Under the pieces are notes generated by a model. That model was not told the DNA's origin, searched no databases, and worked only from the letters and a program-made list of their open reading frames with translations. Both the position numbers and the translations under genes were made by a program. This document shows, piece by piece, positions 8,978 to 17,572 of a DNA stretch of 64,000 nt. Origin of the DNA: Caenimonas koreensis DSM 17982 (lineage in GTDB: Bacteria > Pseudomonadota > Gammaproteobacteria > Burkholderiales > Burkholderiaceae_C). The first letter of the stretch is position 1; every line of letters starts with the position of its first letter. The stretch spans positions 124,001-188,000 of the forward strand of contig NZ_WJBU01000011.1 of NCBI RefSeq assembly GCF_009646335.1, read 5' to 3'.

Positions 8978-9691
8978 CTACCGCATCTGCACGGAGCCCG
9001 AGACCGTCACGATGACCGTGCTGCGACCCGCCTCCACCGGCAGTTGCGCATCGGCGGCGCCAGTCTTGGCCCGCGCCGACAGCATTCGCAACGGCTGCGG
9101 GAAGCCCTGGTCATTGGCATTGACCGACACCTCGCGCAGCGCGTAGCCGCTGAAGCCGAAGCCGCGTGCCAGCTCGCTGGCCTTCGCCTTGAACCGCTCG
9201 ATCGCCATCGACTGGGCGTCGCCTTCCACCTTCGCGCGCTGCTCACGGCTGAGGCCAAACGACACGTTGCCCATCGTCATCGTCTGGATGCGCGCGGCGG
9301 CCTGCGTGATGCGCGGAAAGTCGCGGCCTTCCAGCACCAGTTCGGCGGTGCCCTGCCAGCCGTTGATCCGCCCGTCGGTGCCGTAGCGCGGGTACAGGCC
9401 GAACTGACCCGTTCGAACGTCGAGCTGGCCCGCCAGCGCCGTCTTCTTCGCCTCGTTCAACGCTGTCTCCAGCGCCGCTTTCAGTTGGGCCTGCACGGTC
9501 GCGGCATCGCTGCCGTCGCGCGTGGCCGTGAGGCTCAGGGCCAGCAGGTCCTGCTGGACTTCGACGGTGCCCGTTGCACTCAGCTGCAGCACGTTCTGGG
9601 GCTGCGGTTCCGCCGCCATGGAAGCGGAACAAGCGGTGATCGCAAGTGCGGTCGCTACGGCGCGCCATGCGGCGTGAGGAAAAAGCGTCAT
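8978..9691 (-). CDS. SIMPL-domain (DUF541) secreted protein
   Basis: A 237-aa protein with a Sec signal peptide (MTLFPHAAW... ending near SMAA, residue 25) and a SIMPL/DUF541 domain: LQLSATGTVEVQQDLLALSLTATRDG at the start, WQGTAELVLEGRDF in the middle, and VIVTVSGSVQMR at the C-terminus. Members are periplasmic or outer-membrane proteins of uncertain role, some tied to oxidative stress. The start at ATG 9691 places the signal peptide correctly; the upstream in-frame extension lacks any signal. It is divergent from ompR. Confidence 0.85.
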   Translation of the reverse strand: MTLFPHAAWRAVATALAITACSASMAAEPQPQNVLQLSATGTVEVQQDLLALSLTATRDGSDAATVQAQLKAALETALNEAKKTALAGQLDVRTGQFGLYPRYGTDGRINGWQGTAELVLEGRDFPRITQAAARIQTMTMGNVSFGLSREQRAKVEGDAQSMAIERFKAKASELARGFGFSGYALREVSVNANDQGFPQPLRMLSARAKTGAADAQLPVEAGRSTVIVTVSGSVQMR

Positions 9692-9770
9692 GTCGGTAAT
9701 CCTGGTCGAGGGACTCGCAGTGTAGTCAAGCGAAGCGCCCCGCAGGTCAAGCCTTGCCGCGCAGGGCAAC

Positions 9771-9850
9771 ATTTGTAACACTGTGTCAAGGGTCCGGGAA
9801 AACGAGGCACGCAGACGGATTCGCCCCTCAGAATTGGCGCTGTTACAAAT
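9771..9850. promoter_or_regulatory. Paired inverted operator-like sites upstream of ompR
   Basis: ATTTGTAACA (9771-9780) and its exact reverse complement TGTTACAAAT (9841-9850) lie 60 bp apart between the SIMPL gene and ompR. The first continues as CTGTGTCAAG, giving two TGT-type half-sites about 10 bp apart, as tandem-binding OmpR-family regulators use. Autoregulation by the adjacent OmpR is inferred. Confidence 0.45.
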
Positions 9851-9864
9851 TCCGTTGGAGCCCC

Positions 9865-10596
9865 ATGACCCAAGCTGCAGCCCGCACCGACAAGATCCTG
9901 GTCGTCGATGACGACGCCCGAATCCGCGACTTGCTGCGCCGCTATCTCACGCAGGAAGGATTCGAAGTCATCCTGGCCGAAGATGGCAAGGCGCTCAACA
10001 GGCTCATGCTGCGCGAGACCGCCGACCTCATCGTGCTCGACCTGATGATGCCCGGCGAAGACGGCCTGTCGATCTGCCGGCGCCTTCGCGCCGCCAATGA
10101 CCGCACGCCCATCATCATGCTCACCGCCAAAGGCGAAGACGTCGACCGTATCGTCGGCCTCGAAGTCGGCGCCGACGACTACCTGGGCAAGCCCTTCAAC
10201 CCGCGCGAACTGCTGGCCCGCGTGCACGCCGTGCTTCGCCGCCGCCCCGCGCAAGAGGCGCCCGGCGCACCGTCGAGCGAAAACGAAGTCGTCAATTTCG
10301 GCCCGTTTGCCTTCGACCTGGGCGCGCGCACCCTGCGCAAGAACGGCGAAGAGCTGCCCCTGACCACCGGCGAATTCGCCATGCTCAAGGCGCTGGTGCG
10401 CCATCCGCGCCAGCCACTCTCGCGCGAAAAACTGGCCCAGCTGGCCCGAGGCCGCGAGTTCGAGCCGTTCGACCGCAGCCTCGACGTGCAGGTCTCGCGC
10501 CTGCGCAAGCTGGTCGAGCAAGACCCTGCGGCGCCGCGCTACATCCAGACGGTGTGGGGCGTGGGGTACGTTTTCGTGCCGGACGGCGCGGGCTGA
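9865..10596 (+). CDS. ompR: OmpR-family response regulator
   Basis: A 243-aa two-component regulator. The receiver domain has KILVVDDDARIR, phosphoacceptor Asp in IVLDLMMPGEDG, Thr/Ser switch in MLTAKGED, and Lys in LGKPFNPREL. A winged-helix DNA-binding domain fills the C-terminal half (LTTGEFAMLKALVRHP, RSLDVQVSRLRKLVE, IQTVWGVGYVFV). The start at ATG 9865 follows TTGGAG. The cognate kinase gene begins about 60 nt downstream. In relatives this pair responds to envelope or osmotic conditions. Confidence 0.94.
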   Translation: MTQAAARTDKILVVDDDARIRDLLRRYLTQEGFEVILAEDGKALNRLMLRETADLIVLDLMMPGEDGLSICRRLRAANDRTPIIMLTAKGEDVDRIVGLEVGADDYLGKPFNPRELLARVHAVLRRRPAQEAPGAPSSENEVVNFGPFAFDLGARTLRKNGEELPLTTGEFAMLKALVRHPRQPLSREKLAQLARGREFEPFDRSLDVQVSRLRKLVEQDPAAPRYIQTVWGVGYVFVPDGAG

Positions 10597-10654
10597 TTTG
10601 CAGCCAACGACAGGCCCGGGCCACAATCGCCTTCACCAGTTCAGGGGAGTGAAG

Positions 10655-12115
10655 GTGATTCGCAGCGGCACAACCAGCGTTGACGCGACCGGCCCGGTGC
10701 CGCTGGAGACAGCGCCCGCGCCGCTCGACATGCGCCCGCGCGTCGGGCTGTCACTGTTCTGGCGCACCTTCTTCCTGCTCTCGCTGTTGTTGGTCGGCTC
10801 CATCGTCGCCTGGCTGCAAACCTTTCGCGCACTCGAATTCGAGCCGCGTGCCGTGCAGACAGCGCAGCAGATCGCATCGCTCGTGAACCTCAGCCGCGCG
10901 GCACTCATCCACTCCGATTCGATCAACCGCGTCTCGCTCATCAAGACGCTGGCCGACTCGGAAGGCGTGCGCATCCTGCCGCGCGAGCCCAACGACAAAT
11001 CCGCCCCGTTCACCGAAGGCGAAGTCGATCAGCGCGTGCTGGACGAGCTGGTCAACCGGCTCGGCCCCGGCACCGTCATGGCCGCCAGCGTCAACGGCGA
11101 AGAAGGCCTGTGGGTCGGCTTCAAGATCGATGCTGACCGCTACTGGATGCTGCTCGACCGCTCGCGCCTGACCAAAGTCGGCGGCCGCACGTGGCTGATC
11201 TGGCTGATCACCGCAGCTGGCTTGTCGCTCGCCGGCGCGGCTTTGATCGCCCGGCTGATCAACCGGCCGCTCAAGCAGCTGTCGTTTGCCGCCAGCCGCG
11301 TGCGCGACGGCGATTTCGATGCGAGCCGGCTCGACGAGAAGGCCGTCACCAGCGAGATCCGCGAGGTGAACATCGGCTTCAACCGCATGGCCCAGCAGCT
11401 CGCCAAGATCGAACAAGACCGCGCCGTGATGCTCGCCGGCATCTCGCATGACCTGCGCACCCCGCTGGCACGCCTGCGGCTCGAAACCGAGATGAGCGTG
11501 TCCGACCAGGACGCGCGCGACCACATGGCCGCCGACATCGACCAGCTCGACGCCATCATCGACAAATTCCTGGATTACGCCCGCCCCGACCACGCCGAGC
11601 TCAAGCCCGTGCTGCTCAACGACGTGATCGAAGCCTGCCTGTACGCGGTGCAGGAGCAAGGCGACATGAAGATCAACCTCGATGTGTCCAAGGGCCTTTA
11701 TGTGCTCGCCGACGAAGTCGAGCTGGCCCGCGTGATCTCGAACCTGCTGGAGAACGCGCGCCGGTATGGCAAGACGCCTGAGACAGGCATTGCCATCGTC
11801 GATATCGCAGCCCGTGCACGCAACGAATGGGTGCTGCTCAAAGTGCGCGACCACGGCATGGGCGTGGCACCGGACGCACTGCCCAACCTGATCAAGCCAT
11901 TCTTCCGCGGCGACGCTGCGCGCACGGCGGCAACCGGCGCGGGACTGGGCCTGGCCATTGTGGACAAGACCGTCCAGCGCATGGGTGGCATCTTCGCGCT
12001 GGCCAACACCACCACCGGTGGCCTGGCTGCGCACATCAAGCTGCAAAAGCCGAAGGCGGCTGCTACACAATCTGTGGGGCCGGAACTGCGCAGCGAGCCG
12101 GCAAGCATTCACTGA
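10655..12115 (+). CDS. envZ: EnvZ-type sensor histidine kinase
   Basis: A 486-aa inner-membrane sensor that phosphorylates the adjacent OmpR. Features in order: TM1 (FWRTFFLLSLLLVGSIVAW), a periplasmic domain of about 110 residues, TM2 (WLIWLITAAGLSLAGAALIA), HAMP, the H-box AGISHDLRTPLARLR, and a HATPase domain with N-box NLLENARRYG, DHGMGV, and GAGLGLAIVDKTV. GTG 10655 is taken as the start because AGGGGAG lies 5 nt upstream; another GTG at 10649 is possible. It directly follows ompR in one operon. Confidence 0.92.
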   Translation: MIRSGTTSVDATGPVPLETAPAPLDMRPRVGLSLFWRTFFLLSLLLVGSIVAWLQTFRALEFEPRAVQTAQQIASLVNLSRAALIHSDSINRVSLIKTLADSEGVRILPREPNDKSAPFTEGEVDQRVLDELVNRLGPGTVMAASVNGEEGLWVGFKIDADRYWMLLDRSRLTKVGGRTWLIWLITAAGLSLAGAALIARLINRPLKQLSFAASRVRDGDFDASRLDEKAVTSEIREVNIGFNRMAQQLAKIEQDRAVMLAGISHDLRTPLARLRLETEMSVSDQDARDHMAADIDQLDAIIDKFLDYARPDHAELKPVLLNDVIEACLYAVQEQGDMKINLDVSKGLYVLADEVELARVISNLLENARRYGKTPETGIAIVDIAARARNEWVLLKVRDHGMGVAPDALPNLIKPFFRGDAARTAATGAGLGLAIVDKTVQRMGGIFALANTTTGGLAAHIKLQKPKAAATQSVGPELRSEPASIH

Positions 12116-12165
12116 TCGGCCGCGGCGATCAGCCCACGGTCAAGCCACTCGCAGCGCGCGGGCAG

Positions 12166-12648
12166 TCACCCCGCAGTCAACAGCACAATCGCTCGCGCTT
12201 CAATTGCCAGCCCCTGCCCCACGGGCCCGAGCTTTTCTGCCGTCTTGGCCTTCACGTTCACTTGCGCCGGCGGCAGGTCGAGCGCGGCCGCAATGCGGTT
12301 GCGCATCTGCTCGATGAAGGGCGCGAGCTTGGGCGCTTGTGCAATCACGGTGCTGTCGATGTTGTTGACCTGCCAGCCCTGCTCACGCACACGGCGTGCA
12401 GCCTCGACCAGCAGCACCACTGAATCCGCGCCCTTGAACCGCTCGTCGGTATCTGGAAAGTGACGGCCGATGTCGCCAAGCCCTGCTGCACCGAGCAATG
12501 CATCCGTGATCGCGTGCAGCAGCACATCTGCATCCGAGTGGCCGAGCAGGCCGCGCTCGAAGGGCACGTGCACACCACCGATCACCAGCTTGCGCCCGGG
12601 CACCAGCGCATGCACGTCCCAGCCTTCTCCGATACGCATGGCCGTCAT
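12166..12648 (-). CDS. ispF: 2-C-methyl-D-erythritol 2,4-cyclodiphosphate synthase
   Basis: MEP-pathway enzyme forming ME-2,4-cyclodiphosphate in isoprenoid synthesis. The 160-aa protein has the family motifs [11 protein letters not shown] (zinc ligands Asp/His), [24 protein letters not shown], and [14 protein letters not shown]. The length is typical. It overlaps ispD by 4 nt (ATGA), so translation is coupled. Confidence 0.97.
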   Translation of the reverse strand: MTAMRIGEGWDVHALVPGRKLVIGGVHVPFERGLLGHSDADVLLHAITDALLGAAGLGDIGRHFPDTDERFKGADSVVLLVEAARRVREQGWQVNNIDSTVIAQAPKLAPFIEQMRNRIAAALDLPPAQVNVKAKTAEKLGPVGQGLAIEARAIVLLTAG

Positions 12649-13364
12649 CGCTGCCTTCCTTTCAGCACGGCTTCGGCCAGCGCGAAATCATCGGGATAGG
12701 TCACCTTGAAATTCTGCGCGCCACCGGGCACTAGCAACGGCTGGTGGCCCAGCGACTCGATGGCCGATGCCTCATCCGTCACATTGGCGCCGGCGTGCTC
12801 CAGGCCCTGCATCAACATGCCGATGCGAAACATCTGCGGGGTTTGCGCCAACCACTTGTCGTCGCGCGCGATCGTCTCGACGACGCGCCCTTGGGCTTCA
12901 CGCTTGAGCGTGTCAGGCAGGCGATGGGCGAGCAGCCCGCCGACGGCATCGCCCAGGCACGCGTCGATCAGCGAATCGATGAGCGCGGGCGTGATGAGGC
13001 AACGCGCCGCATCGTGCACCAGCACCCAGTCCTGCTCGCTGGCGCCGACACGCACCAGCTCATAGAGGCCATTGCGCACACTCGCTGCCCGCGTGGCACC
13101 ACCACACGCCACCACCAACGCCGAGGTGTGATTGCGCTCGAAGAATCCGTCGGCCGGCGCCACCACCACGAGCGTGCGCGCGATTCGCCTGACGGCGCCA
13201 AACGCCGCGAGCGTGTGCCACACCATGGGCTGGCCTGCTATGCGCTCGTACTGCTTGGGGCCATCAGTGCCGGCCCTGCTGCCCGTTCCCGCACACGGCA
13301 CCAGCGCAAAAAAGCGTGGCGGCGCAGAAGCCGGGGTATCTGTCCTCATGTCACTTGTCGCCAT
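12645..13364 (-). CDS. ispD: 2-C-methyl-D-erythritol 4-phosphate cytidylyltransferase
   Basis: MEP-pathway enzyme coupling CTP to methylerythritol phosphate. The 239-aa protein has the nucleotidyltransferase signature ([19 protein letters not shown] near residue 21), [12 protein letters not shown], and the C-terminal [12 protein letters not shown]. It precedes ispF in a two-gene operon and is divergent from mfd. Translation from M1 (13364) or M6 (13349) cannot be separated; no clear ribosome site is visible. Confidence 0.95.
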   Translation of the reverse strand: MATSDMRTDTPASAPPRFFALVPCAGTGSRAGTDGPKQYERIAGQPMVWHTLAAFGAVRRIARTLVVVAPADGFFERNHTSALVVACGGATRAASVRNGLYELVRVGASEQDWVLVHDAARCLITPALIDSLIDACLGDAVGGLLAHRLPDTLKREAQGRVVETIARDDKWLAQTPQMFRIGMLMQGLEHAGANVTDEASAIESLGHQPLLVPGGAQNFKVTYPDDFALAEAVLKGRQR

Positions 13365-13387
13365 AAGTCCATTCTAGAATCGCCGTC

Positions 13388-13426
13388 ACACCCCACCCTT
13401 TTGCAGGAGCGGGGTGTTTTGTATTT
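13388..13426 (+). terminator. Hairpin with U-rich tail in the mfd leader
   Basis: ACACCCC/GGGGTGT stem (7 bp, 16-nt loop) followed by TTTTGTATTTT, ending about 10 nt before the mfd start. It resembles an intrinsic terminator or attenuator, but the long loop and interrupted T run make it weak. Confidence 0.35.
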
Positions 13427-13435
13427 TCCGAGCGC

Positions 13436-16400
13436 ATGCAACTACCCAAACTCAACCCCGGCAAACGCTTCACGCTGCCCCGCCCGCCTGGCTCGGCCGA
13501 CGCGCTGCTGATCGCCAGCGTGGCCGAGCGCGAGAAGGCTGCAGGCAAGCTCACCGCCCTGGTCACAGCCGAGGCCACCGATGCGCAGCGGCTCATCGAC
13601 GAGATCGCCTTCTTTTGCCCCGACCTGCGCGTGGCCCTGTTTCCCGACTGGGAGACACTGCCGTACGACACGTTCTCGCCGCACCAGGACCTGATCAGCG
13701 AGCGGCTCGCCACGCTCTGGCGCATCTCGCAAGGTGAAGCCGACCTGATCGTCATGCCTGCCACGACGGCGCTCTACCGCGTCGCGCCGCCCTCGTTCCT
13801 GGCTGGCTACACGTTTCATTTCAAGGTCAAGCAAAAGCTCGAAGAGTCGAAGCTCAAGGCCCAGCTTACGCTCGCTGGCTACAACCACGTCACCACCGTG
13901 GTGAGCCCGGGCGAGTACGCCGTGCGCGGCGGCCTGATCGACCTGTTCCCGATGGGCTCGCCCGTGCCGTTTCGCGTGGACTTGTTCGACGACGAGATCG
14001 ACTCCATCCGCACGTTCGACCCCGACAGCCAGCGCAGCCTGTACCCCGTGCCTGAAGTGCGCCTGCTGCCCGGCCGCGAATTCCCGATGGACGACGACGC
14101 CCGCGCAAAATTCCGCAGCCGCTGGCGCGAACTGCTCGAAGGCGACCCGACCAAGAGCCGCATTTACAAGGACATCGGCGCGGGTGTGGCCACTGCCGGC
14201 ATCGAGTACTACCTGCCCCTGTTCTTCGACGAAACGGCGTCGGTGTTCGACTACATCGGCACATCCGCCACGGTGGTGCTGCATGGCGAGCTTGAACCGG
14301 CATTCCAGCGCTTCTGGCAAGACACGCGCGACCGCTTCCGGCTGGCGCAGGGCGACCATGAGCGCCCTGCCCTGCCGCCGGAAACACTGTTCCTCTCGTC
14401 CGACCAGTTCTATGGCCGCGCGAATGAACACGCACAGCTTTCCATCCGCTCTGCATTACCCCTTCCCCCTCTGGGGGAAGGTCGGGATGGGGGCATCCCC
14501 CCCTACGTCGAGTTCGACGCACTGCCCCCCATGGCCGTGGTGCGTGGCGCCGACGACCCGCTCGCCAAGCTCAAGGAACACCTGCGCAACACGCAGCACC
14601 GCGCACTGGTGCTGGCCGAAAGCGATGGCCGCCGCGAGAGCCTGCTCGACTTCCTGCGCGCAAGCCACCTCTCGCCACCCGCCTTCGACTCACTCGCCGA
14701 ATTCGAAGCCAGCGACGAAAGAATTGGCATCGCCACAGGCCCCGTCAACACCGGCTTCGCGTGGCTTGAAAAAGGCATCGACCTCGTTACCGAAACGGAG
14801 CTGTTCGCCTCCAGCCCCACAGCGCGCCGCCGCAAGAAGCAGGAGCAAGTCAGCGATGTTGAAGCGCTGATCAAGGACCTGTCAGAGCTGAACGTCGGCG
14901 ACCCGGTCGTTCACTCGCAGCACGGCATTGGCCGCTACCGCGGCCTCATCAACCTCGATCTCGGCCAGGGCGACCAGGAATTCCTGCACCTCGAATACGC
15001 CGACAAAGCCACGCTCTACGTGCCGGTGAGCCAGCTGCATCTGATCAGCCGCTACACGGGCGTCTCCGCCGACGAGGCGCCGCTGCACAAACTCGGCTCG
15101 GGCCAGTGGGAAAAGGCCAAGCGCAAAGCTGCCGAGCAGGTGCGCGATACGGCCGCCGAGTTGTTGAACATCTACGCGCGCCGCGCCGCACGGCAAGGCC
15201 ATGCCTTCCGCTATTCACCGCAAGACTACGAGACGTTCGCCAACGACTTCGGCTTTGAAGAGACCGCCGACCAGAACGCTGCGATCCACGCCGTGATCCA
15301 GGACATGGTGTCGCCGCAACCGATGGACCGGCTCGTGTGCGGCGATGTGGGCTTCGGCAAGACCGAGGTGGCGTTGCGTGCCGCATTCATCGCCATCACC
15401 GGCGGCAAGCAAGTCGCCTTCCTCGCACCCACGACGCTCCTGGCCGAGCAGCACTACACCACACTGGTCGACCGCTTCAGCAAGTGGCCGATCAAGGTGG
15501 CGGAAGTCTCGCGCTTTCGCTCGGGCAAGGAAGTCACGGCCACGCTCAAGGGCCTGGCCGACGGCAGTGTCGACATCGTTGTCGGCACGCACAAGCTGCT
15601 CTCGGAATCAACCAAGTTCAAGAACCTGGGCCTGTTGATCATTGACGAAGAGCACCGCTTCGGCGTGCGCCACAAGGAAGCGATGAAGGCCCTGCGCGCC
15701 GAAGTCGATGTGCTCACGCTCACGGCCACGCCGATCCCGCGCACACTGGGCATGGCGCTGGAAGGCCTGCGAGACCTCTCGGTGATTGCCACCGCGCCGC
15801 AGCGCCGCCTTGCGATCAAGACTTTTGTGCGCAACGAAGGCAACGGCGTGATCCGCGAAGCCGTGCTGCGCGAGTTGAAGCGCGGCGGGCAGGTTTACTT
15901 CCTGCACAACGAAGTCGAGACCATTGAAGCGCGACGCGAGCGCCTTGAAGAGCTCCTGCCCGAAGCGCGCATCGCCGTCGCGCACGGCCAGATGCCCGAG
16001 CGTGACCTGGAGCGCGTGATGCGCGACTTCATCGCGCAGCGCTTCAACCTGCTGCTGTGCTCGACCATCATCGAGACGGGTATCGACGTGCCCTCGGCCA
16101 ACACCATCGTGATGAGCCGTGCCGACAAGTTCGGCCTGGCGCAGTTGCACCAGCTGCGCGGCCGCGTCGGCCGCAGCCACCACCAGGCCTACGCCTACCT
16201 GATGGTGCCCGACACCGAAGGCCTCACCAAGCAAGCAAGCCAGCGCCTCGAAGCCATCCAGCAGATGGAAGAACTCGGCAGCGGCTTCTACCTGGCGATG
16301 CACGACCTGGAGATTCGCGGTGCGGGCGAAGTGCTTGGCGAAAACCAGAGCGGCAACATGCTCGAAGTCGGCTTCCAGCTGTACAACGAGATGCTGTCTG

Positions 16401-16912
16401 AAGCCGTGAAGTCACTCAAGGCAGGCAAGGAGCCGGACCTGCTCTCGCCGCTGTCCGTCACCACCGACATCAACCTGCACGCCCCCGCGCTGTTGCCGAA
16501 CGACTATTGCGGCGATGTGCACCTGCGCCTGTCGTTCTACAAGCGCCTGGCCATGGCCAAGAGCACCGACCAGATCGACACGTTGCTCGAAGAGCTGGTG
16601 GACCGCTTCGGCAAGCTGCCGCCGCAAGGCCAGACGTTGATCGATGTGCATCGTTTGCGTGTGTTGGCCAAGCCGTATGGCGTGGTGAAGGTTGATGCGG
16701 CGCCCGGCGTGACGCACATCACCTTCAAGAAAGACCCGCCCATCGATTCAATGCGAATCATCGAGCTCGTGCAGAAGAACCGGCACATCAAGCTCGCTGG
16801 CAACGAGAAGCTGCGAATCGAACGCGCGCTGCCTGACCCGAAGGATCGTGCGCAGATGGTTCGTGATGTGCTGCGCTCGTTGGGTCAACCTCGGGTGGTT
16901 GTGAACGCCTGA
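13436..16912 (+). CDS. mfd: Transcription-repair coupling factor Mfd
   Basis: ATP-driven translocase that removes RNA polymerase stalled at lesions and recruits UvrA. The 1158-aa protein has the UvrB-like N-terminal module (WETLPYDTFSPHQD), the RNAP-interaction domain (LNVGDPVVHSQHGIGRY near residue 483), helicase Walker A GDVGFGKTEVA near 636, box II IIDEEHRFGV, LTATPIPRTL, motif VI (QLRGRVGRS), and the C-terminal TRCF domain. The length is normal although residues about 338-358 come from a palindromic insertion (14461-14499). It is divergent from ispD. Confidence 0.97.
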   Translation: MQLPKLNPGKRFTLPRPPGSADALLIASVAEREKAAGKLTALVTAEATDAQRLIDEIAFFCPDLRVALFPDWETLPYDTFSPHQDLISERLATLWRISQGEADLIVMPATTALYRVAPPSFLAGYTFHFKVKQKLEESKLKAQLTLAGYNHVTTVVSPGEYAVRGGLIDLFPMGSPVPFRVDLFDDEIDSIRTFDPDSQRSLYPVPEVRLLPGREFPMDDDARAKFRSRWRELLEGDPTKSRIYKDIGAGVATAGIEYYLPLFFDETASVFDYIGTSATVVLHGELEPAFQRFWQDTRDRFRLAQGDHERPALPPETLFLSSDQFYGRANEHAQLSIRSALPLPPLGEGRDGGIPPYVEFDALPPMAVVRGADDPLAKLKEHLRNTQHRALVLAESDGRRESLLDFLRASHLSPPAFDSLAEFEASDERIGIATGPVNTGFAWLEKGIDLVTETELFASSPTARRRKKQEQVSDVEALIKDLSELNVGDPVVHSQHGIGRYRGLINLDLGQGDQEFLHLEYADKATLYVPVSQLHLISRYTGVSADEAPLHKLGSGQWEKAKRKAAEQVRDTAAELLNIYARRAARQGHAFRYSPQDYETFANDFGFEETADQNAAIHAVIQDMVSPQPMDRLVCGDVGFGKTEVALRAAFIAITGGKQVAFLAPTTLLAEQHYTTLVDRFSKWPIKVAEVSRFRSGKEVTATLKGLADGSVDIVVGTHKLLSESTKFKNLGLLIIDEEHRFGVRHKEAMKALRAEVDVLTLTATPIPRTLGMALEGLRDLSVIATAPQRRLAIKTFVRNEGNGVIREAVLRELKRGGQVYFLHNEVETIEARRERLEELLPEARIAVAHGQMPERDLERVMRDFIAQRFNLLLCSTIIETGIDVPSANTIVMSRADKFGLAQLHQLRGRVGRSHHQAYAYLMVPDTEGLTKQASQRLEAIQQMEELGSGFYLAMHDLEIRGAGEVLGENQSGNMLEVGFQLYNEMLSEAVKSLKAGKEPDLLSPLSVTTDINLHAPALLPNDYCGDVHLRLSFYKRLAMAKSTDQIDTLLEELVDRFGKLPPQGQTLIDVHRLRVLAKPYGVVKVDAAPGVTHITFKKDPPIDSMRIIELVQKNRHIKLAGNEKLRIERALPDPKDRAQMVRDVLRSLGQPRVVVNA
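14461..14499. repeat. Palindromic (REP-like) insertion inside mfd
   Basis: Two adjacent perfect hairpins: CCTTCCCCC/GGGGGAAGG (14461-14481, 3-nt loop) and GGGATG/CATCCC (14484-14499). The stretch encodes LPPLGEGRDGG-type residues in a linker of Mfd. The C-run/G-run make-up is unlike the surrounding codons, and similar sequences recur as dispersed repeats in related genomes (from memory, not checked). Confidence 0.6.
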
Positions 16913-16970
16913 GTTTTTCTCATAGGCGTTCGGGGGGCTTGCTTTATGTTCGTGGGTGGGTCGGCGATCA

Positions 16971-17052
16971 CTGTGTGGCCGCTTCCCTCCGTGTCATTCC
17001 GCCGGCCACGAGGCCGGGCTCCCTTCTTTACCTGCGGGAAGCGGCCACACAG
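16971..17052. repeat. Large inverted repeat in the mfd-serB gap
   Basis: A perfect 17-bp inverted repeat (16971-16987 and 17036-17052; arm CTGTGTGGCCGCTTCCC) has a 48-nt loop that itself holds CCGGCC-ACGA-GGCCGG (17002-17017). No T run follows, so it is not a plain terminator. The rest of the gap, 16913-17270, has no gene I can support. Confidence 0.6.
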
Positions 17053-17270
17053 CGCTCACCGACCTGTACGCAATCGTTGGGACTGAGAAAGCTTGCAACC
17101 GCTGCGTTTAGCAACCCGAACAGTGTTAGTCAACGAGTGTTTAGTCGACCGCTCTGTTGTTGACCACGTTGGGTGATGACTGAACAAACACCCCACCGCT
17201 GGGTCCGTGGCACGGCGCTGAACAAACGACCTGGGCACCAGTGACTGCGGTCGGTCGGCAATCTCTCATG

Positions 17271-17306
17271 TCATTGCCAGAACCGCTTCGACGCGGTGTG
17301 ATTCAA
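17271..17306 (-). pseudogene. Remnant of RelE/ParE-type toxin start
   Basis: TTG at 17306 overlaps the antitoxin stop (TTGA) and begins MNHTASKRFWQ, followed at once by TGA (17273-17271). This matches the usual start of the RelE/HigB-like toxin found after this antitoxin type, which normally runs on for about 90 residues. The following minus-strand sequence does not resume that protein in any frame I could recognise, so the toxin gene is broken. Confidence 0.5.
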
Positions 17307-17503
17307 AGTCTGCGTGCCCGGCCAGAGTCGTAGTCTGCGAGTGCTTCAGACGCAAGGTGGTCGAGCTTTTCAGCGGCGGCATCCTGATCAATTTGCGCGT
17401 CCCACATCGCGCCATCAAATTCGACGAACCATCTACGAAACTCCGCCAGCTCAGTCGGGGGCAAGGCTTGAACGGCTCGTTCAATTGACTGGACTTTTCC
17501 CAC
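17303..17503 (-). CDS. Small antitoxin-like protein
   Basis: A 66-aa acidic protein (GTG start at 17503) of the short family that begins VQSIERAVQALPPTELAEFRRWFVEFD and continues WDAQIDQDAAAEKLDHLASEALADY. Such proteins commonly sit just before RelE/ParE-family toxin genes as putative antitoxins. The toxin here is reduced to 11 codons, so this antitoxin appears orphaned. A longer overlapping ORF in another frame (17266-17610) is judged a shadow. Confidence 0.6.
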   Translation of the reverse strand: MGKVQSIERAVQALPPTELAEFRRWFVEFDGAMWDAQIDQDAAAEKLDHLASEALADYDSGRARRL

Positions 17504-17572
17504 AGTGGACTCGAGTGATAGCAGTAATTTCTTAGTTTACCCCGCACAAGCCGATCAGGCACCAATGAGAAA

